DNA of 64,000 nucleotides from Nageia nagi (Eukaryota; Pinophyta), in assembly GCA_050084985.1 (NCBI GenBank), contig JBITNC010000001.1:115196001-115260000 (forward strand), written 5' to 3'. Of the stretch, positions 1 through 12,177 are shown piece after piece (positions within the stretch are counted from its first letter, which is position 1; each line of letters opens with the position of its first letter). Below the pieces are notes generated by a model that was not told the origin of the DNA, made no database searches, and saw nothing but the letters and a program-made list of their open reading frames with translations. A program made the position numbers and the translations under genes.

Positions 1-2
1 TG

Positions 3-239
3 GAAGGTTTTGAATGGTCATGTTCTAGGGATAAGGAGATCATAGAGTTTGTAAATCATGTACTATTGAATATCTTCCATAAGAATTTGAACAATTCTAG
101 CCCTTTTGAACTTGGTTCTGTTGACAAGACTAAGAAGAAGTCAAGGATTCATTTTGGCACTATTACAAAATGTGACCCATTCACCATTAGTTTGGATCAA
201 GCTTGCACTTTGTCAGACTTCATCCTTCATCCTTCATAG
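3..239 (+). other. Unrecognised open frame fragment at the window edge
   Basis: One frame stays open from the window edge for 78 codons to a TAG at 237-239. It reads as ordinary soluble protein, with charged and aromatic residues mixed and a lysine cluster near codons 44-47. It has no start codon in the window and I recognise no family. It may be part of the gypsy material that follows, or a chance open frame. I see no further coding sense between 240 and 657. Confidence 0.2.
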
Positions 240-657
240 TTTGGAGGCATCTACACTTTTAGATAATCTTTTGGACATTACACAAAGATTAGCACTTGAA
301 AAACATGCTTCATCAACAATTTTCTTGGGCTCCTTAATAAATATTATTTTTACTACTTTAGTACGAACAATAAGATACTTTGGGAATCCATGGATTGAGT
401 ACTTGATTTAAGAAGAAAAACACCATCTTTGGAGGTTCCTAGAATTGGTAAGTATGGTTGGAAAGGAAGGATATCTAATTATACCCACAATGTACAAGGA
501 TTTTGATATTGCTAATATGGGGGAACAACTTTAGATTTCATAATTCATACCAAAGTTTTTGGGCTCCTATCTTAGCTCCTATCAAAGAAAGGTATTTGTA
601 ACTAGGTTTCTGCTACAAAAGAGGTACCTTATAACTCTTCTCTCAAGGAAAAGAAAA

Positions 658-958
658 AATATAAATGCAACAAGAGTATTCTACAAAATATCAAAAATAC
701 AAATGCTAAAATACAAAGAATGAGAAGGATAAGGTTGAAGACTAGCATTCTTTTGACATTATTCACATTTCTTGATATGCAATTCACAATATTCAAGCAT
801 AGTAGGCCAATAATAACCTAGTATAAGCAACTTTTGATAAAAAAATTAGCACTAAAGTATCCATGATATTCACCATCATGAGCTTGATGAAGGGCCATGT
901 CTACTTCATGCCTCATTAAACATCTAAGAAGAGCATCATCAAAATATTTTGTATACTA
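658..958 (-). pseudogene. Ty3/gypsy integrase N-terminal (zinc-binding) relic
   Basis: Read on the minus strand from 958 down, this segment translates to the region between RNase H and the integrase core of a gypsy polyprotein. The HHCC zinc finger is still visible: a histidine pair in the HEVDMALHQAH stretch, then a decayed remnant of the usual GYYWP block, then KKCE-stop-CQKN carrying the C-x2-C pair. One frame change and a stop inside the finger show that it is dead. The fragment is cut off at about 958, where plus-strand copia sequence begins, so this junction is an insertion or rearrangement breakpoint. Identification rests on motif order, not an alignment. Confidence 0.6.
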
Positions 959-962
959 CATT

Positions 963-3074
963 TATGATTCCTTACACTCCTTAGAAAAATGGTGTTAGTG
1001 AAAAGAAAAATAGAATAATTATGAAAATGGCTAGATGCATGTTGGGTAATCTTCCTATTTTCTTGTAAGGTGAAGTTATGAGCACTGCTATTTACACCTT
1101 GAATACGTGTTAAAGCCATTCAGAGTAAAACTCCTTTTGAAGCATAATCAAGAAGAAAACCTAACATTTCTCACCTTAAGGTATTTAGTTGTGAATCATT
1201 CTTCTACATTATTTTTGAGAAGAGAAAGAAGTTGGAAAAAAGAGCTAAAAAATGCATCTTTGTGGGTTATGACAGTCAGCATAGAGGCTACAGGATCTAC
1301 TCTCCATCCTACAAAGCTATGTTTGTTTCAAGGGATGTAAAATTCAATGAAATTCCTAAAGAATCTACTTCTAATGAGGATGTTTATGATCCAAAGGACT
1401 CTTTAGTTGCACTTAGCTAGTTAGATATTGATCTAGACAAGTCACCTTAGGAACAAAATTCTCCAATACAAAGGGTAACAAGGAGCATGAACTTGAACAA
1501 ATATTTATTTTCCAATATTAACAACAAGCATGAGCCCTCAACCTTCAAAGAAGCTTCAAAGCATGAATGTTGAATGGAAGCCATGAAAGTGGAGTATGAG
1601 GAAGTTATGAAAAATAAAACTTGGGATTTGGTTCCTTATCCCAATGAGAAGAATGTGATTAGCAATAAGTGGATTTACAAGGTCAAGTTCGATTTAGTTA
1701 AGAACATTGAGAAATACAAAGAAAGGTTAGTAGCTAAAGGTTTTGCTTAAAAATATGGTATAGATTATGAGAAAATATTTACTCTCATGGCAAAGATGGC
1801 CATTGTTAGAACTATCTTTACTCTTTTTGTAGCTCAAGGATGGAAAGTTTTTCAACTTGACATCAAGAGTGTATTTCTTAATGGTTAATTAGATACGAAA
1901 ATCTTAATAAATCAACCAAAAGGGTTTATTATGTAAGGTAAATAGTCCTTTGTGTGCAAGCTAAAGAAGTCATTGTATGGACTTAAGAAAGCACCTAGAG
2001 ATTGGTACAAGAAATTTTTAGGGTACTTTGTAGACATTGGATTCTTCAAGTGTTTTTCTAACTTTGATCTATATGTTATCAATCAAGAAAAAGATGTGGT
2101 CTTGATTCTTCTTTATGTGGATGATCTTTTGATAACTAGGAACAATGAAGAAATCATTCAAGAGTGCATATACAAACTTAAAGGAATATTTAAAATGACT
2201 AATCTTGGTCTCTTGCATGACTACGTTGGAATGCAAGTATACCAATATAAGGATTGTACTTACCTCAATCAATCTAAGTATATATCAGTCATCTTAATGA
2301 AGTTTGGAATGGATGAGTGTAGATATGCTACTATCCCAGTATCTCCAAGAATCACTATTTATCTAAGCTCCAACTCTCAGTTGGTTGATGCTACAACTTA
2401 CAGGCAATTATTTGGTAGTCTTTTGTATTTGACTATATCTAGGCCAGATATTACCTTTGCAACAAATTTGATGGCATGATTCATGCAAAAACCATATGTT
2501 GAGCATATAAATGCTATTAAGCAAATCATGAGGTATGTTGCAGGGACTAAAGATCTTGCTCTATTCTAAGTTACCCTCATTTGTTCTCTCTGGATTCGCA
2601 GATTTTAACTATGGAGAAAATAGAGATGATAAGAAATCAACCTCTATGTATGTATTTAGCATTGGTTCAGGTGTTATCTCTTGGGCTTCCAAGAAGCAAC
2701 CTACTATTTCTGTTTCCACCATAAAACTTAAATTCTATGCCATGTGTGTTACAGCCCAAGAAGCCATTTGGCTAAAGAATATTTTGAAAGAAATTGGGTA
2801 TAAGCAAGGTGGCTCATATTTGATTTATTTAGATAATCAATAAGCTATTTCTTTGACTAAGAATCCTATATTCTATCAAAGAATAAAACATGTGGAAATC
2901 CATGCCCATTTTATAAGGGAGAAGGTTCTTGATAGTATCATACACTTGGAATATTATCCATTCACCTTAAACTCTATTGATTTATTCATCAAGCCCCTCC
3001 CAGAAGCTTAGTTCTATAAGATTAGGGATGTTATCAGGTTGGTGAAGTTGCCCTCAAGGGGGAGTGAAGTTTGA
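963..3074 (+). pseudogene. Copia pol relic (copy A): integrase end, RT, RNase H
   Basis: In order it encodes the C-terminal half of the integrase core (around the catalytic Glu, with a Lys-rich ENGVxExKNR-like block), the copia integrase tail, RT with an intact YVDDLL catalytic loop near 2115-2130, and RNase H with a recognisable ISWASKKQPT block near 2680. The longest open stretch is 1952-2479 (175 codons of RT). Many stops and several frameshifts interrupt it, so no product is expected. The frame ends at TGA 3072-3074, inside the sequence that carries the first polypurine-like tract (3056-3064). Confidence 0.85.
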
Positions 3075-3783
3075 ATTCTTATGTTGAATTCATGTTTGTA
3101 ATGACAATTTCAACACTAGGAGGATTTTATGCTGTATAGTGTTGATTTTATTATACACCTTCATGGTAAGTTCACTTTATGTGAGGAACTTGTACAAATT
3201 TTAAAGCAAAAGATTGGTCAATCTCACATTGTTTAGTTATCCATGTGTGAGAAACTCTTATATGTCTTTTTGCATTGTTCAACTATCCATATGTGAGAAA
3301 CTTGTATGTGAATACTCTATTTTGTAATGATAATCAACACATGTTTTATATACAACAGCTAACTATAAGTTTTAGCTTGGCATATTCATGATGAATTATA
3401 GTGCACCATTGATTAGTTCATGATGTAATTTGAGTGATTCATCTATCCTTGTTGATATAAATATGTTGCATCTAATTGATCTTGTTATTTGAGTTGCTTA
3501 TGACTTGCAGGTTCCTTTGAGATTATAAGTTATGTACCTCAAGTATGTAGGCTCTTAGAGACTCTTCATGAATTCTAGTTTGATGACTACTTTATGTATA
3601 TTGAAATTAGTTGTGGTTAATGATTGTATTTGAAAAAGTAGTGAATCTCAAACTAGATCTTTCTTACTTCACAAATATATAAAAAGTTCTCATCTTCATT
3701 GTATCTATTTGGAAGAGAACTCTCTTACTTTCTCTTTTCCTTCTCTCTTATTTGCTCTATCCCAATATTGCATTAAGGGGGAG
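3075..3783 (+). other. Copia copy A 3' spacer and polypurine tract
   Basis: About 700 bases lie between the pol stop and the LTR. They contain degenerate repeats of a motif like 'catgtgagaaacttgta' near 3180-3310. The stretch ends in 'aagggggag' at 3775-3783, directly before the TG of LTR-A, which is the correct position for the plus-strand primer. The same tract also occurs at the pol stop (3056-3064). Confidence 0.7.
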
Positions 3784-3844
3784 TGTTGGAATGTATAATG
3801 CATTATTGTTAAGGTTATGCAATAATCTTCTATATAAGTTCACT

Positions 3845-3879
3845 AATACTTAAGGATATCATTTCATATCTTAAGTATT
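3845..3879 (+). other. Hairpin in LTR-A U3
   Basis: The arms AATACTTAAGGATAT (3845-3859) and ATATCTTAAGTATT (3866-3879) are inverted repeats with a single-base bulge. The same structure, with different bases in matching positions, is present in LTR-B and LTR-C. Confidence 0.7.
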
Positions 3880-4005
3880 TAAATGAATATGATAATGTAA
3901 CTTTTCCTACACTCCATATCATGAGCACGCCCCTTGGGTAAAAGGATGTGCATGTCATGCTTTTGTACATTGGATAAGAGGGTGATCTAAAAAAGGATTT
4001 TGGAC

Positions 4006-4014
4006 CATAAATAG
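4006..4014 (+). promoter_or_regulatory. TATA box of LTR-A
   Basis: CATAAATAG lies about 225 bases into the LTR and is followed by a pyrimidine-rich start-site-like stretch. LTR-B (11886) and LTR-C (38220) have the same box at the equivalent place. Confidence 0.65.
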
Positions 4015-4287
4015 AAGGCTCCCTCTTTGTGATCACACACTAATTTATGAATAAAAGTTATGCTATAGGATAGTGTTTAGGAGTTGAGATTAGAAAGATT
4101 ATAAGAGAGTTGTATTTGTGATTGAAGTAAAGATCTAGTTAGTGGATGTACTCCTAGTTGGAGGAATAACTTACATCTTGTGTTATATTTATGAGATTGC
4201 TTTGTGAGTTTGTTAGATGTGTATTGTGAGCTTTCATGTGATCTTAGAAGTTTATAGTTGTTCTTATTATAGTTCAATTCTCTCATT

Positions 4288-4300
4288 TGGTATCAGAGCT
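4288..4300 (+). promoter_or_regulatory. Primer-binding site of copy B
   Basis: TGGTATCAGAGCT starts two bases after LTR-A. It is complementary to the 3' end of plant initiator methionine tRNA, the usual minus-strand primer of copia elements. Confidence 0.9.
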
Positions 4301-4816
4301 CTTTGGAAGCTCCTCTTCATATCCTTGGCATGGAAGCTCTTCTTCATTCCTCAACTTACTCTTCATTGTAAGGTAAAATCAAGAGAAGGTATAATGTCCT
4401 TCATTTTGTCCTTTGGGATTATTTTGCTAATGATACTAACATATTTTGAGTCATGTGTTGGATAATTCATTTTTTGCAAAATTTAGCTAAAAATAGTAAT
4501 ATAATGCATTTATTTTTTTATACTAACCTCTAATAAGAATATTGTTAATTGAGATTAGTATATAAAAATTACATTTTTTACTCTCTAAGCCATTTATTAA
4601 TTTTTTTTTTTAAATGCTCTCATTTTATTTGAAGAAGTTTATCTTTACACTTAGTTTATTTTGAGAGCACTATTTATATATATATATACCTCCTTTTTTT
4701 ATTACATTAATGCAAAAAAAGGGGAAAAAGGGAGGAATTTATTATTTCTAACAAATATATAGACATAAATATATATTTTTTAATGTAAAGTTCAAAACTA
4801 AAAGGGAAATTTCTTA

Positions 4817-4873
4817 TTAGTTGGTGGCTCTATGAGTTTTTTTTAGTCACCACATGAAGGGAGTTTGAATCCC
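4817..4873 (+). other. SINE-like A/B box pair in the leader
   Basis: A TTAGTTGGTGGCTC-like block, resembling a Pol III A box, is followed about 45 bases later by GTTTGAATCCC, one mismatch from the tRNA B box. The pair recurs at 12733-12789 in the leader after LTR-B. It could be an ancient SINE captured by the family, or a chance resemblance. Confidence 0.3.
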
Positions 4874-5954
4874 CTATCACTTGACCACCTCTAACCTAGT
4901 CGTGTCTCTTCTTTTTCCAAGGTTGGCCTCTTGCATGAGAATCTTACCACCATTGACCCCCTCTTTTAGGTTCTCTTATCCTACATGCCACTCTCCTTCC
5001 CATCGTATGTGTGGAGCCTTACTCTTGCTCCACCTTGGCTACCACTTGCTGGACCCTTTAGGGAAATGTAGACCTCTCATTTGGACCCTATTCTCTACAC
5101 AAAGGGATAATGATGGTATTGGGGGGTAGTTTTTTATCTAGTTTCACCTTCCTTGAACTTTGCCCCTTGTGGCCCTTCAAACCCTCATGCATCACTCCTT
5201 TATTGATTGTTGCATGACTTTGGACTTACCTTAAACAATGGTGCATCCTTTGTGATGACCAACATCTCTTCTTCCTCATAGTTCCCAGCTCTACCTCTTC
5301 TCATTGGCTGATCTTCTTCCTCATAGCTCTCATCATAATGTTTAATTTTTGAAAGGGGTGGATGTCAACAATCTCTCCTTTTTTGTTGACCTCTTCACAT
5401 TTTTTTAATTTCTCTATGTCTTACTATCTTTTTCTCCATGGACAACTACCTTTTTTTTAATGATTCCTTTTTTTTAACCTATAGTGGTTGATGGGCATTT
5501 AATATTTTTTGATTACTTGCAAGCCATGATGTTTCCATTAAATAGAGGCAAACATATAATCTTTTTTGGTGGGCATTTAATATTTTTTACTTGCTTATAA
5601 ACCAATTCTTTCTAATAAATGCACTTAGAAGCACTTTTACTCCAAATTTAATGTATTATAATCATGTGTATCATGAATTACATTACTTTAGAGTAAGAAT
5701 ATGGACTAAAATACATAATGAGTAAAATTATCATCATAACTCCCTCATAGATCTCCTTTTTTTAGACAATGTGGCAATACCTTTTTTTTCAATTAAAAAT
5801 GATTTTTTTTTTAACCTAAGTATCTATTGAAGGAATCATATTGCCTAAATTTTTTTAAGTAAACAATGGGGGAGAAATATTTTATTAATTTACTTAAATA
5901 TTAGGGGGAGGAATTTTTTTTACCTCTATAAGGATTCATTTTTATGCAAAGTTA

Positions 5955-6250
5955 ATTTAATTTGATGCATGCTTATTTCTTTTAAAGATGCTTAATTTTT
6001 TTAAGTTATGGAAATGATGCATTTATCCTTTATGAAAAGTTATTGGACTTGTGCAAATTGAGTTAATGATGCATATTTAGACTTAAATTTTTTTTTGATG
6101 CGTACTTAGGACTTAATTTTTTAAGTTAATGATGCATGCTTAGGACTTAATTTTTTTTAAGTTAATGGTACATGCTTAGGAATTAAGATTTTTTAAGTTA
6201 ATGATACATTCTTATTACTTAAATTCTTAAGTTATGATGCAATTACTTAT
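5955..6250 (+). repeat. Degenerate ~35-bp minisatellite
   Basis: Five to seven degenerate copies of a unit like GATGCATGCTTAGGACTTAA followed by a T-run and AAGTTAAT. Length varies between copies in the T-run. Confidence 0.75.
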
Positions 6251-6399
6251 GCTATAATGGACTTATGTAAAAATTAGAAATAATGTAAAAGATGTCCTTT
6301 AGGGGTTGGTAAACAAAACCCATTGGACACTTGGGTTTCAAATTTTGAATGGATGATGTTTTACTTATGTTCTTTTATTTTCATGTTTTGCATTTTGCC

Positions 6400-6870
6400 T
6401 TATTTACTTATGCAAACATTGAAATGAGCAACCCTCTAAAATGAACACATTCGTACGTACATTCCATAACATGACTTGTTTGGGGAGCCATGAGATGAGA
6501 AAAAGTAGACTGGAGCCTTTAAGTTTGATGATCCAAATGGTTAAAAGTTCATACTTCTCAATTACCCCAAAGCACTCTGTTGGTTTGGAAATAACTTCAA
6601 TAGGTGGACAGGCATGTGTGTAGTGATACCACATGTCCACACGTCCATTCAAGGATTATCCTAATAATCTAGGAGGACAACTTGAAATCTAATCAAGATT
6701 AATAATTTGGTCAATCCAATATACATCATAACCTTAGAAAATAGTAGATACTTTTAGTTATGAGAGTATAATACTGACCAAAGTGAATTTCTTAAGGATT
6801 GGTAGTACTTGGGATCCTTCTGTGTGGGCATTTAGGTGAAGGTCTAATTTTTAGGCAAGAAAACAAGCCT
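6400..6870 (+). other. Conserved leader block shared with copy C
   Basis: This ~470-bp block matches 32690-33145. It includes GGGGAGCCATGAG and a bulged stem around GGTGGACAGGCATGTG / CCACATGTCC. It contains no conserved long ORF, so it is more likely an RNA-level or structural leader element than coding. Confidence 0.6.
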
Positions 6871-7084
6871 CAAAAATATTACTTTACATCTATAGTTCTT
6901 GAGATAAGAAATGTATTTGGGTACATAGGATGTATATTTGAATTGTAAAATATTTGCACTTGTAAATTAAATCAAGCATGTCTTTGTTAATTAAATGTAA
7001 CATGTAACATTATTTATTAAATCACATGCTTATTATTTTTCACATTCTTATGTATCAAATAGAAGAATCCTTTTTATCCAAACA

Positions 7085-10000
7085 CATTCTTGATGGTTCC
7101 AACTTTGGTATTTGAGAACCTTGGGTGAGAGTTGAATTGCAAGAAAGGAAGCTTTGGCAAATAGATAATGATAACCTTGTACCTCCTACAGATGAGAAGG
7201 CACTAGAGGCTTACAACATGAAGAATGAGTTGGCAACCTCCATGATCTTTTGTGCAATTTTAGATGATATGCTCGTGATAATTTTCTATTCAACCTTGGC
7301 AAAGGAAGCTTAGGATAAGTTTAAAAAAATCTACCTTGGTTCAAAGTTCTCAAGATGGTTTACCATTCTTCAAAAATTACTTCAATCTCATCAAGAGGAA
7401 GATAAAAATGTGGCTATATACTTGAATAAAATCATTGACCTAAGGATCCAACTTGTTGCTTGTGGATGCAAGTGAATCAATGATGAGTTCATGGTCTTCA
7501 TCATTTTTCAAAGCCTTTCGTCAAAGTTTGAAAACTTTGTGATGATTATAGAAACAAGGCTTGATGATGAAGAAGTTTTCTCCTTTTAGAACCTTTTTAG
7601 GCTCCTTTTGAAGCATGAGGAAACCTTTAATAAAAAAGTTTTGATTTCTTCTCCTAAGATTAATAATGTTGCTTTTAGAGCAACCATAACTCCTTTCAAG
7701 AATAAGTTCAACTATCAAAAAAAATATTATCTTTGTTCTTTCAAAAGGTTTGAGAAAAGAGGTAATGGCTACAATAGCAGCAAGAACAATGGAAAAAATA
7801 GAAATAATAAGAACAAAAATAATTGTAGCATGAACAACAGAACCATTAACCTCTTCAAGCAAAGAGATGGAAAAGGCAAAGTAAATAATGCTTATCCTAA
7901 GAAAAAGTTTGATGGTAATTGTAACTATTGTGGCATCCAAGGTCACAAAGAAGTTGATTGCTACAAAAATAAAAGAGAAAAAAAGAACAAAGGTAATGGA
8001 AATATAAATAACTTTAAAAAAAAGAAGAATATTCAACTTAGTTTTGCTATGATGCTTTACTCCATATCTTGCACTTTTTCATCTGATTAGATTGTTGATT
8101 CTAGTTGCACTAATAACCTATGATTTGAAAAAGAAAAGTTTTAAAACTTTCATAAGTATAGAAAAGATGCGATTGTGATAGGTGATAAATCTACCCTTGA
8201 AGTTCAAAGAATTGGAAGTGTGTGGATTCATGAAAAGGTTCTTAACAATGTGCTCTATGTTCCTAAGATTAGTATGAACCTTCTCTCCATGATCCAAGTT
8301 GCTAGAAAAGGATACTCTTTTGAGTTCAACTCTTAATCTTGGTGCATTAAGAAAAGAATTTCCACTTTGGTTAAAGGACTGATGAAAGATGATCTTTATG
8401 TTGTGGATCAAATTCCATCAAAGATATATCTTGCTACAAGTGTGTGTTCTAGAAGTAATCTTTGGCACCAACATTTAGAGCACTTTAATCACAAGAGTAT
8501 TAAAGTCATGAAAGATCAAGAACTTGTGGAAGGTTTGCCTTCAATTTCTCCTTCGATTGGTCTATGCGAGAAGTGCATTCTTGGTAAGATGCATAAATAA
8601 AAATTTGAAAAAGATAAGGCAACAAGAGCATCTCAACCTATTCAACTTGTGCATTCATATTTGATGGGTCTATTTCAAACTAAGTCAGTAGAAGGAGCAT
8701 CTTACATCTTGACCTTCATTAATCATTTTAGTACAATGACCTTTGGGTATCTACTTGAGCACAAGGATCAAACTTTTAAGATTTTTAAGATTTTTAAGGC
8801 CTTTGTTGAGAATCAAACTAACCTTAAAATCAAGATGTTGAGAGTAGATAATTGGAGAGAATATAATAAAAAAGATTTTAATAACTATTATGCTAAGTAT
8901 GGAATCAAAAGGCAATTTATGATTCCTTACACTCCTTAGCAAAATGGCGTTACTGAAAGGAAAAATAGAATAATTATGAAAATAGCTAGATGCATGTTAG
9001 GTAATCTTCCTAATTTCTTGTGGGGTGAAACTATGAGAACTACTATTTACACCTTGAATAGGTGTTCCACAAAAGTTGTTCAGAGTAAAAATCCTTTTGA
9101 GACATGGTCAAAAAGAAAACCTAACAATTCTCACCTTAGGGTATTTGGTTGTAAAGCATTCTCCTATATTGTTTTTGAGAAAAGGATGAAGTTGGATAGA
9201 AGAGCTAAAAAATGCATCTTTATGGGTTATGAGAGTTAGTATAGAGGCTACAATATCTACTCTCCAACCTAAAAAGCTATGTTTGTTTCAAGAGATGTAA
9301 AGTTCAATAAAATTTCTAAAGAATATGCTTCTAATGAGGATGTTGATGATCCATAGAACTCTTTAGTTGCACCTAGCTCATTAGATATTGATACAAAAAA
9401 GTCACCTTAGAAATAAAATTCTCCAACACAAAGGGTAACAAGGAGCATGACATTGAACAAATCCTTATTTTTCAAGATTGACAATAAACATGAGCCCTCA
9501 ACCTTGAAAGAAGCTTCAAAGCATGAGTGCTAGATGGAAGCCATGAAAGTGGAGTAAGAGGAAGTTATAAAAAATAAAACTCGAGACTTGGTTCCTTATC
9601 CTAATGAGAAGAATGTGATTGGAAATAAGTGGATCTATAAGGTCAAGTTTAATTCAATTGAAAACATTGAGAAATACAAGGCAAGGTTAGTAACTAAATG
9701 TTTTGATCAGAAATATGGTATAGATTATGAGGAAACCTTTGCTCCCATGGTAAAGATGCCCACTATCAAAATTATCCTTACTCTTTTTGTAGCTCAAGGA
9801 TCGAAAGTTTTTCAACTTGACATCAAGAGTGCACTTTTCAATGGTGACTTATATGTGGAAATCTTCATGAATCAATCAGAAGGGTTTATTGTGAAAGGTA
9901 AAGAATATTTGTGTGCAAGCTAAAGATGCCATTATATGGACTTAAGAAAGCACCTAGAGCCTGGTACAAAAAGATTTTAGGGTACTTTATAGATATTGAA

Positions 10001-11034
10001 TTCTCTAAGTGTTTTTTGACTTCAATATATATGTGTTCAGTTAGGAAAAAGATGTGGTATTGATTCTTCTTTATGTGGATGATCTTTTGATAATTGGAAA
10101 CAATGAAAAAATCATTCAAGAGTGCATATCCAAACTTAAAGTAACATTTTAAATGATTGATTTTGATCTCTTACACTAATACCTTAGAATACAAGTATAC
10201 CAATATAAGGATTATACTTACCTTAGTTAATCTAAGTATATATCAAACATCTTATAGAAGTTTGGAATGGAGTGTAGATATGCTGTGATCTCAGTCTCTT
10301 CTAGAATCATTATTTTTTTGAACTCCAACTCTTAGTTGGTTGATGCTACAACTTACAGGTAATTAATTGGTAGTCTTCTATATTTGACTATATCCAATCT
10401 AGATATTACCTTTGCAATGAATCTGATGGCACAATTCATGCAAAAACCATATGTTGAGCACCTCATTGCTGTTAAGCAAATCTTGAGGTATGTTGTAGGA
10501 ACTAAAGATCTTACTCTCAAGTATTCTAAGTTGCCCTTGTTTGTTCTCTATGGATTCTTATATTTAGACTATGGGGGAGATAGAGATGATAGAAAATCAA
10601 TTTCTATGTATGTGTTTAGCATTGGTTCAAATGTTATCTATTGAGATTCCAAGAAGCAACCTACTATTTGTCTTTTCACCATAGAAGTTGAATGCCATGC
10701 CATGTCTGTTGTAGGCTAGGAAGCCATTTGGCTAAGGCATATTCTAAAAAAAATTAGGTATGAGCAAGGTGGCTCATATTTAATTTCTTTAGACAATCAA
10801 TTGGCTATTTCTTTAGATAAAAATTCTATGTTCCATAAAAGAATAAAACATATGGAAATCCATGCCCATTTTATCAAGGAGAAGGTTCTTGATGGCATCA
10901 TACACTTAGAGTATTATCCATCCATCTTAAACTTCATTGATTTATTCATCAAGCCCCTCCCAAAAGCTCACTTTTGTAAGCTTAGGGATGCTATTAGGTT
11001 GCTGAAGTTGCCCTCAAGGGAGAGTGAAGTTTGA
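7085..11034 (+). pseudogene. Copia gag-pol relic (copy B)
   Basis: The full domain order of a Ty1/copia polyprotein is present: gag from 7085, zinc knuckle near 7920 (CNYCGIQGHKEVDC, C-x2-C-x4-H-x4-C), a protease region near 8095 (D-S-S-C in place of D-S-G-C), integrase with its zinc finger near 8460-8590 and core to about 9000, RT with YVDDLL near 10070, and RNase H from about 10550. The gag start codon seen in copy C is missing, and dozens of stops and frameshifts interrupt the frame. The final TGA is at 11032-11034. It is flanked by LTR-A and LTR-B and is the best example of a complete element here, though dead. Confidence 0.9.
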
Positions 11035-11723
11035 ATTCTTATGTTGAATTCATATTTGTGATGACAACTTCACCGTTAGGAGGATTTTTTACTGTATAGT
11101 ATTGATTTTATTGTACACCTTTGTAGTAAGTTCACTCTATGTGAAGAACTTGTACATATTTTAAAGCAAAAAATTAGCCAATATAGCACTATTTAGTTAT
11201 CCATGTGTGAGGAATTTTTATGTGTATTTTGGCACTATTCAGTTATCCATATGTGAGGAACTTGTATGTGTATGCTCTATTTTGTAATGATAATCAACAC
11301 ATATTTTATATATAGTAGTTGACTATGATTTTTGGCTTAGCATCTTTGTGATGACTTATAGTGCACCATTAATCAGTTCATGATGGCATTTGAGTGATTC
11401 ATATATCCTTATTGATATGAATATGTTGCATCTAACTGATCTTATTATTTGAGTTGCTTATGACTTGTAGGTTCCTTTGAGATTGTAGGTTACTTACCTT
11501 AGGTATGCAAGCTCTAGGAGACTCTTCATGACTTCCAGTTGGATGACTACTTCATGTACATTGAAACTAGTTATGGTTAATGATTGTATTTGAAAAAGTA
11601 GTGAGTTTCAAACTAGATATTTCTTACTTCACAAATATGTAAAAAATTTTGATCTTTTTTGTATCTATTTGGAGGATAAATCTCTTCCTTTCTCTCTTTC
11701 TTCTCTCTTATTCACTCTATCCC
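11035..11723 (+). other. Copia copy B 3' spacer
   Basis: Non-coding spacer homologous to 3075-3783 and 37216-37995. The LTR-adjacent polypurine tract and the first ~60 bases of the LTR are deleted here. The break joins CCCAATA to the LTR hairpin through the short shared sequence AATA. Confidence 0.7.
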
Positions 11724-12162
11724 AATACTTAAGGGTATCATTTTATACCTTAAATATTTAAGTGAATATGATAATGTAACTTGTCCTACACTCCATGTCA
11801 TGAGCATGCCCTTTGGGTAAAAGGATGTGCATGTCATGCTTTTGTACATTGGATAAGAGGGTGATCCAAAGAGGGATTTTTGGCTTATAAATAGAAGGTG
11901 CCCTCTTTGTGATCACACACCAATTTATGAATTAAAATTATGCTATAGGATAGTGTTTAGGAGAAAAATGTAGGAGGAATGTAAGAGTTCATATTTGTTA
12001 AGAAGAAAGATCTAGTTAGTGGATGTGCTCCTAGGTGTAGGAACCACTTATATCTTGTGTTATCTTTGTAAGATTGCTTTATGAGTTTGTTAGATGCATA
12101 TTATGAGCTTTGATATGATATTGGGAGTTTAAAGTTGTTCTTGTTATAGTTTAATTCTCTCA
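11724..12162 (+). repeat. Copia LTR-B, 5'-deleted
   Basis: It aligns with LTR-A from the hairpin (11724-11758) to the terminal ...TCTCA at 12162. A TATA box (TATAAATA) lies at 11886-11893. The left end of the LTR is lost in a microhomology deletion. Confidence 0.85.
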
Positions 12163-12164
12163 TT

Positions 12165-12177
12165 TGGTATCAAAGCT
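12165..12177 (+). promoter_or_regulatory. Second primer-binding site after LTR-B
   Basis: TGGTATCAAAGCT, one base different from the site at 4288. Its presence after a 3' LTR shows that another internal region once followed. Confidence 0.85.

Larger units (their letters stand above)
959..4285 (+). mobile_element. Ty1/copia copy A, 5'-truncated, with 3' LTR
   Basis: This copy begins abruptly in the middle of the integrase domain at about 959, next to an unrelated gypsy fragment. It then runs through RT, RNase H, a non-coding 3' spacer, a polypurine tract at 3775-3783 and LTR-A. It aligns along its whole length with copies B (7085-11034) and C (33289-37215). LTR-A is followed at once by a primer-binding site, so the same LTR also serves as the left LTR of copy B. 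The two copies are therefore joined in tandem through one shared LTR. All reading frames are broken. Confidence 0.85.
3784..4285 (+). repeat. Copia LTR-A (502 bp), shared by copies A and B
   Basis: The LTR starts 5'-TGTTGGAATG directly after a polypurine tract and ends ...ATTCTCTCA-3' two bases before a primer-binding site, so both ends obey the TG...CA rule. It carries a U3 hairpin at 3845-3879 and a TATA box at 4006-4014. By eye it is about 87% identical to LTR-B over the shared part, so these insertions are old. Confidence 0.9.
4301..7084 (+). other. Long 5' leader of copia copy B
   Basis: About 2.8 kb lies between the primer site and the first gag codons, which is unusually long for a copia element. 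No protein is recognisable. It contains a short AT microsatellite near 4673-4690, a tRNA-promoter-like block near 4817-4873, a ~35-bp minisatellite at 5955-6250, and a block at 6400-6870 that is conserved in copy C. Its first ~770 bases recur after LTR-B, which shows that they belong to the element. Confidence 0.7.

Noticed and set aside
3830-4036. Open frames inside LTRs and leaders of the copia copies
   Set aside because: They are not conserved between copies and lie across promoter and hairpin sequences.
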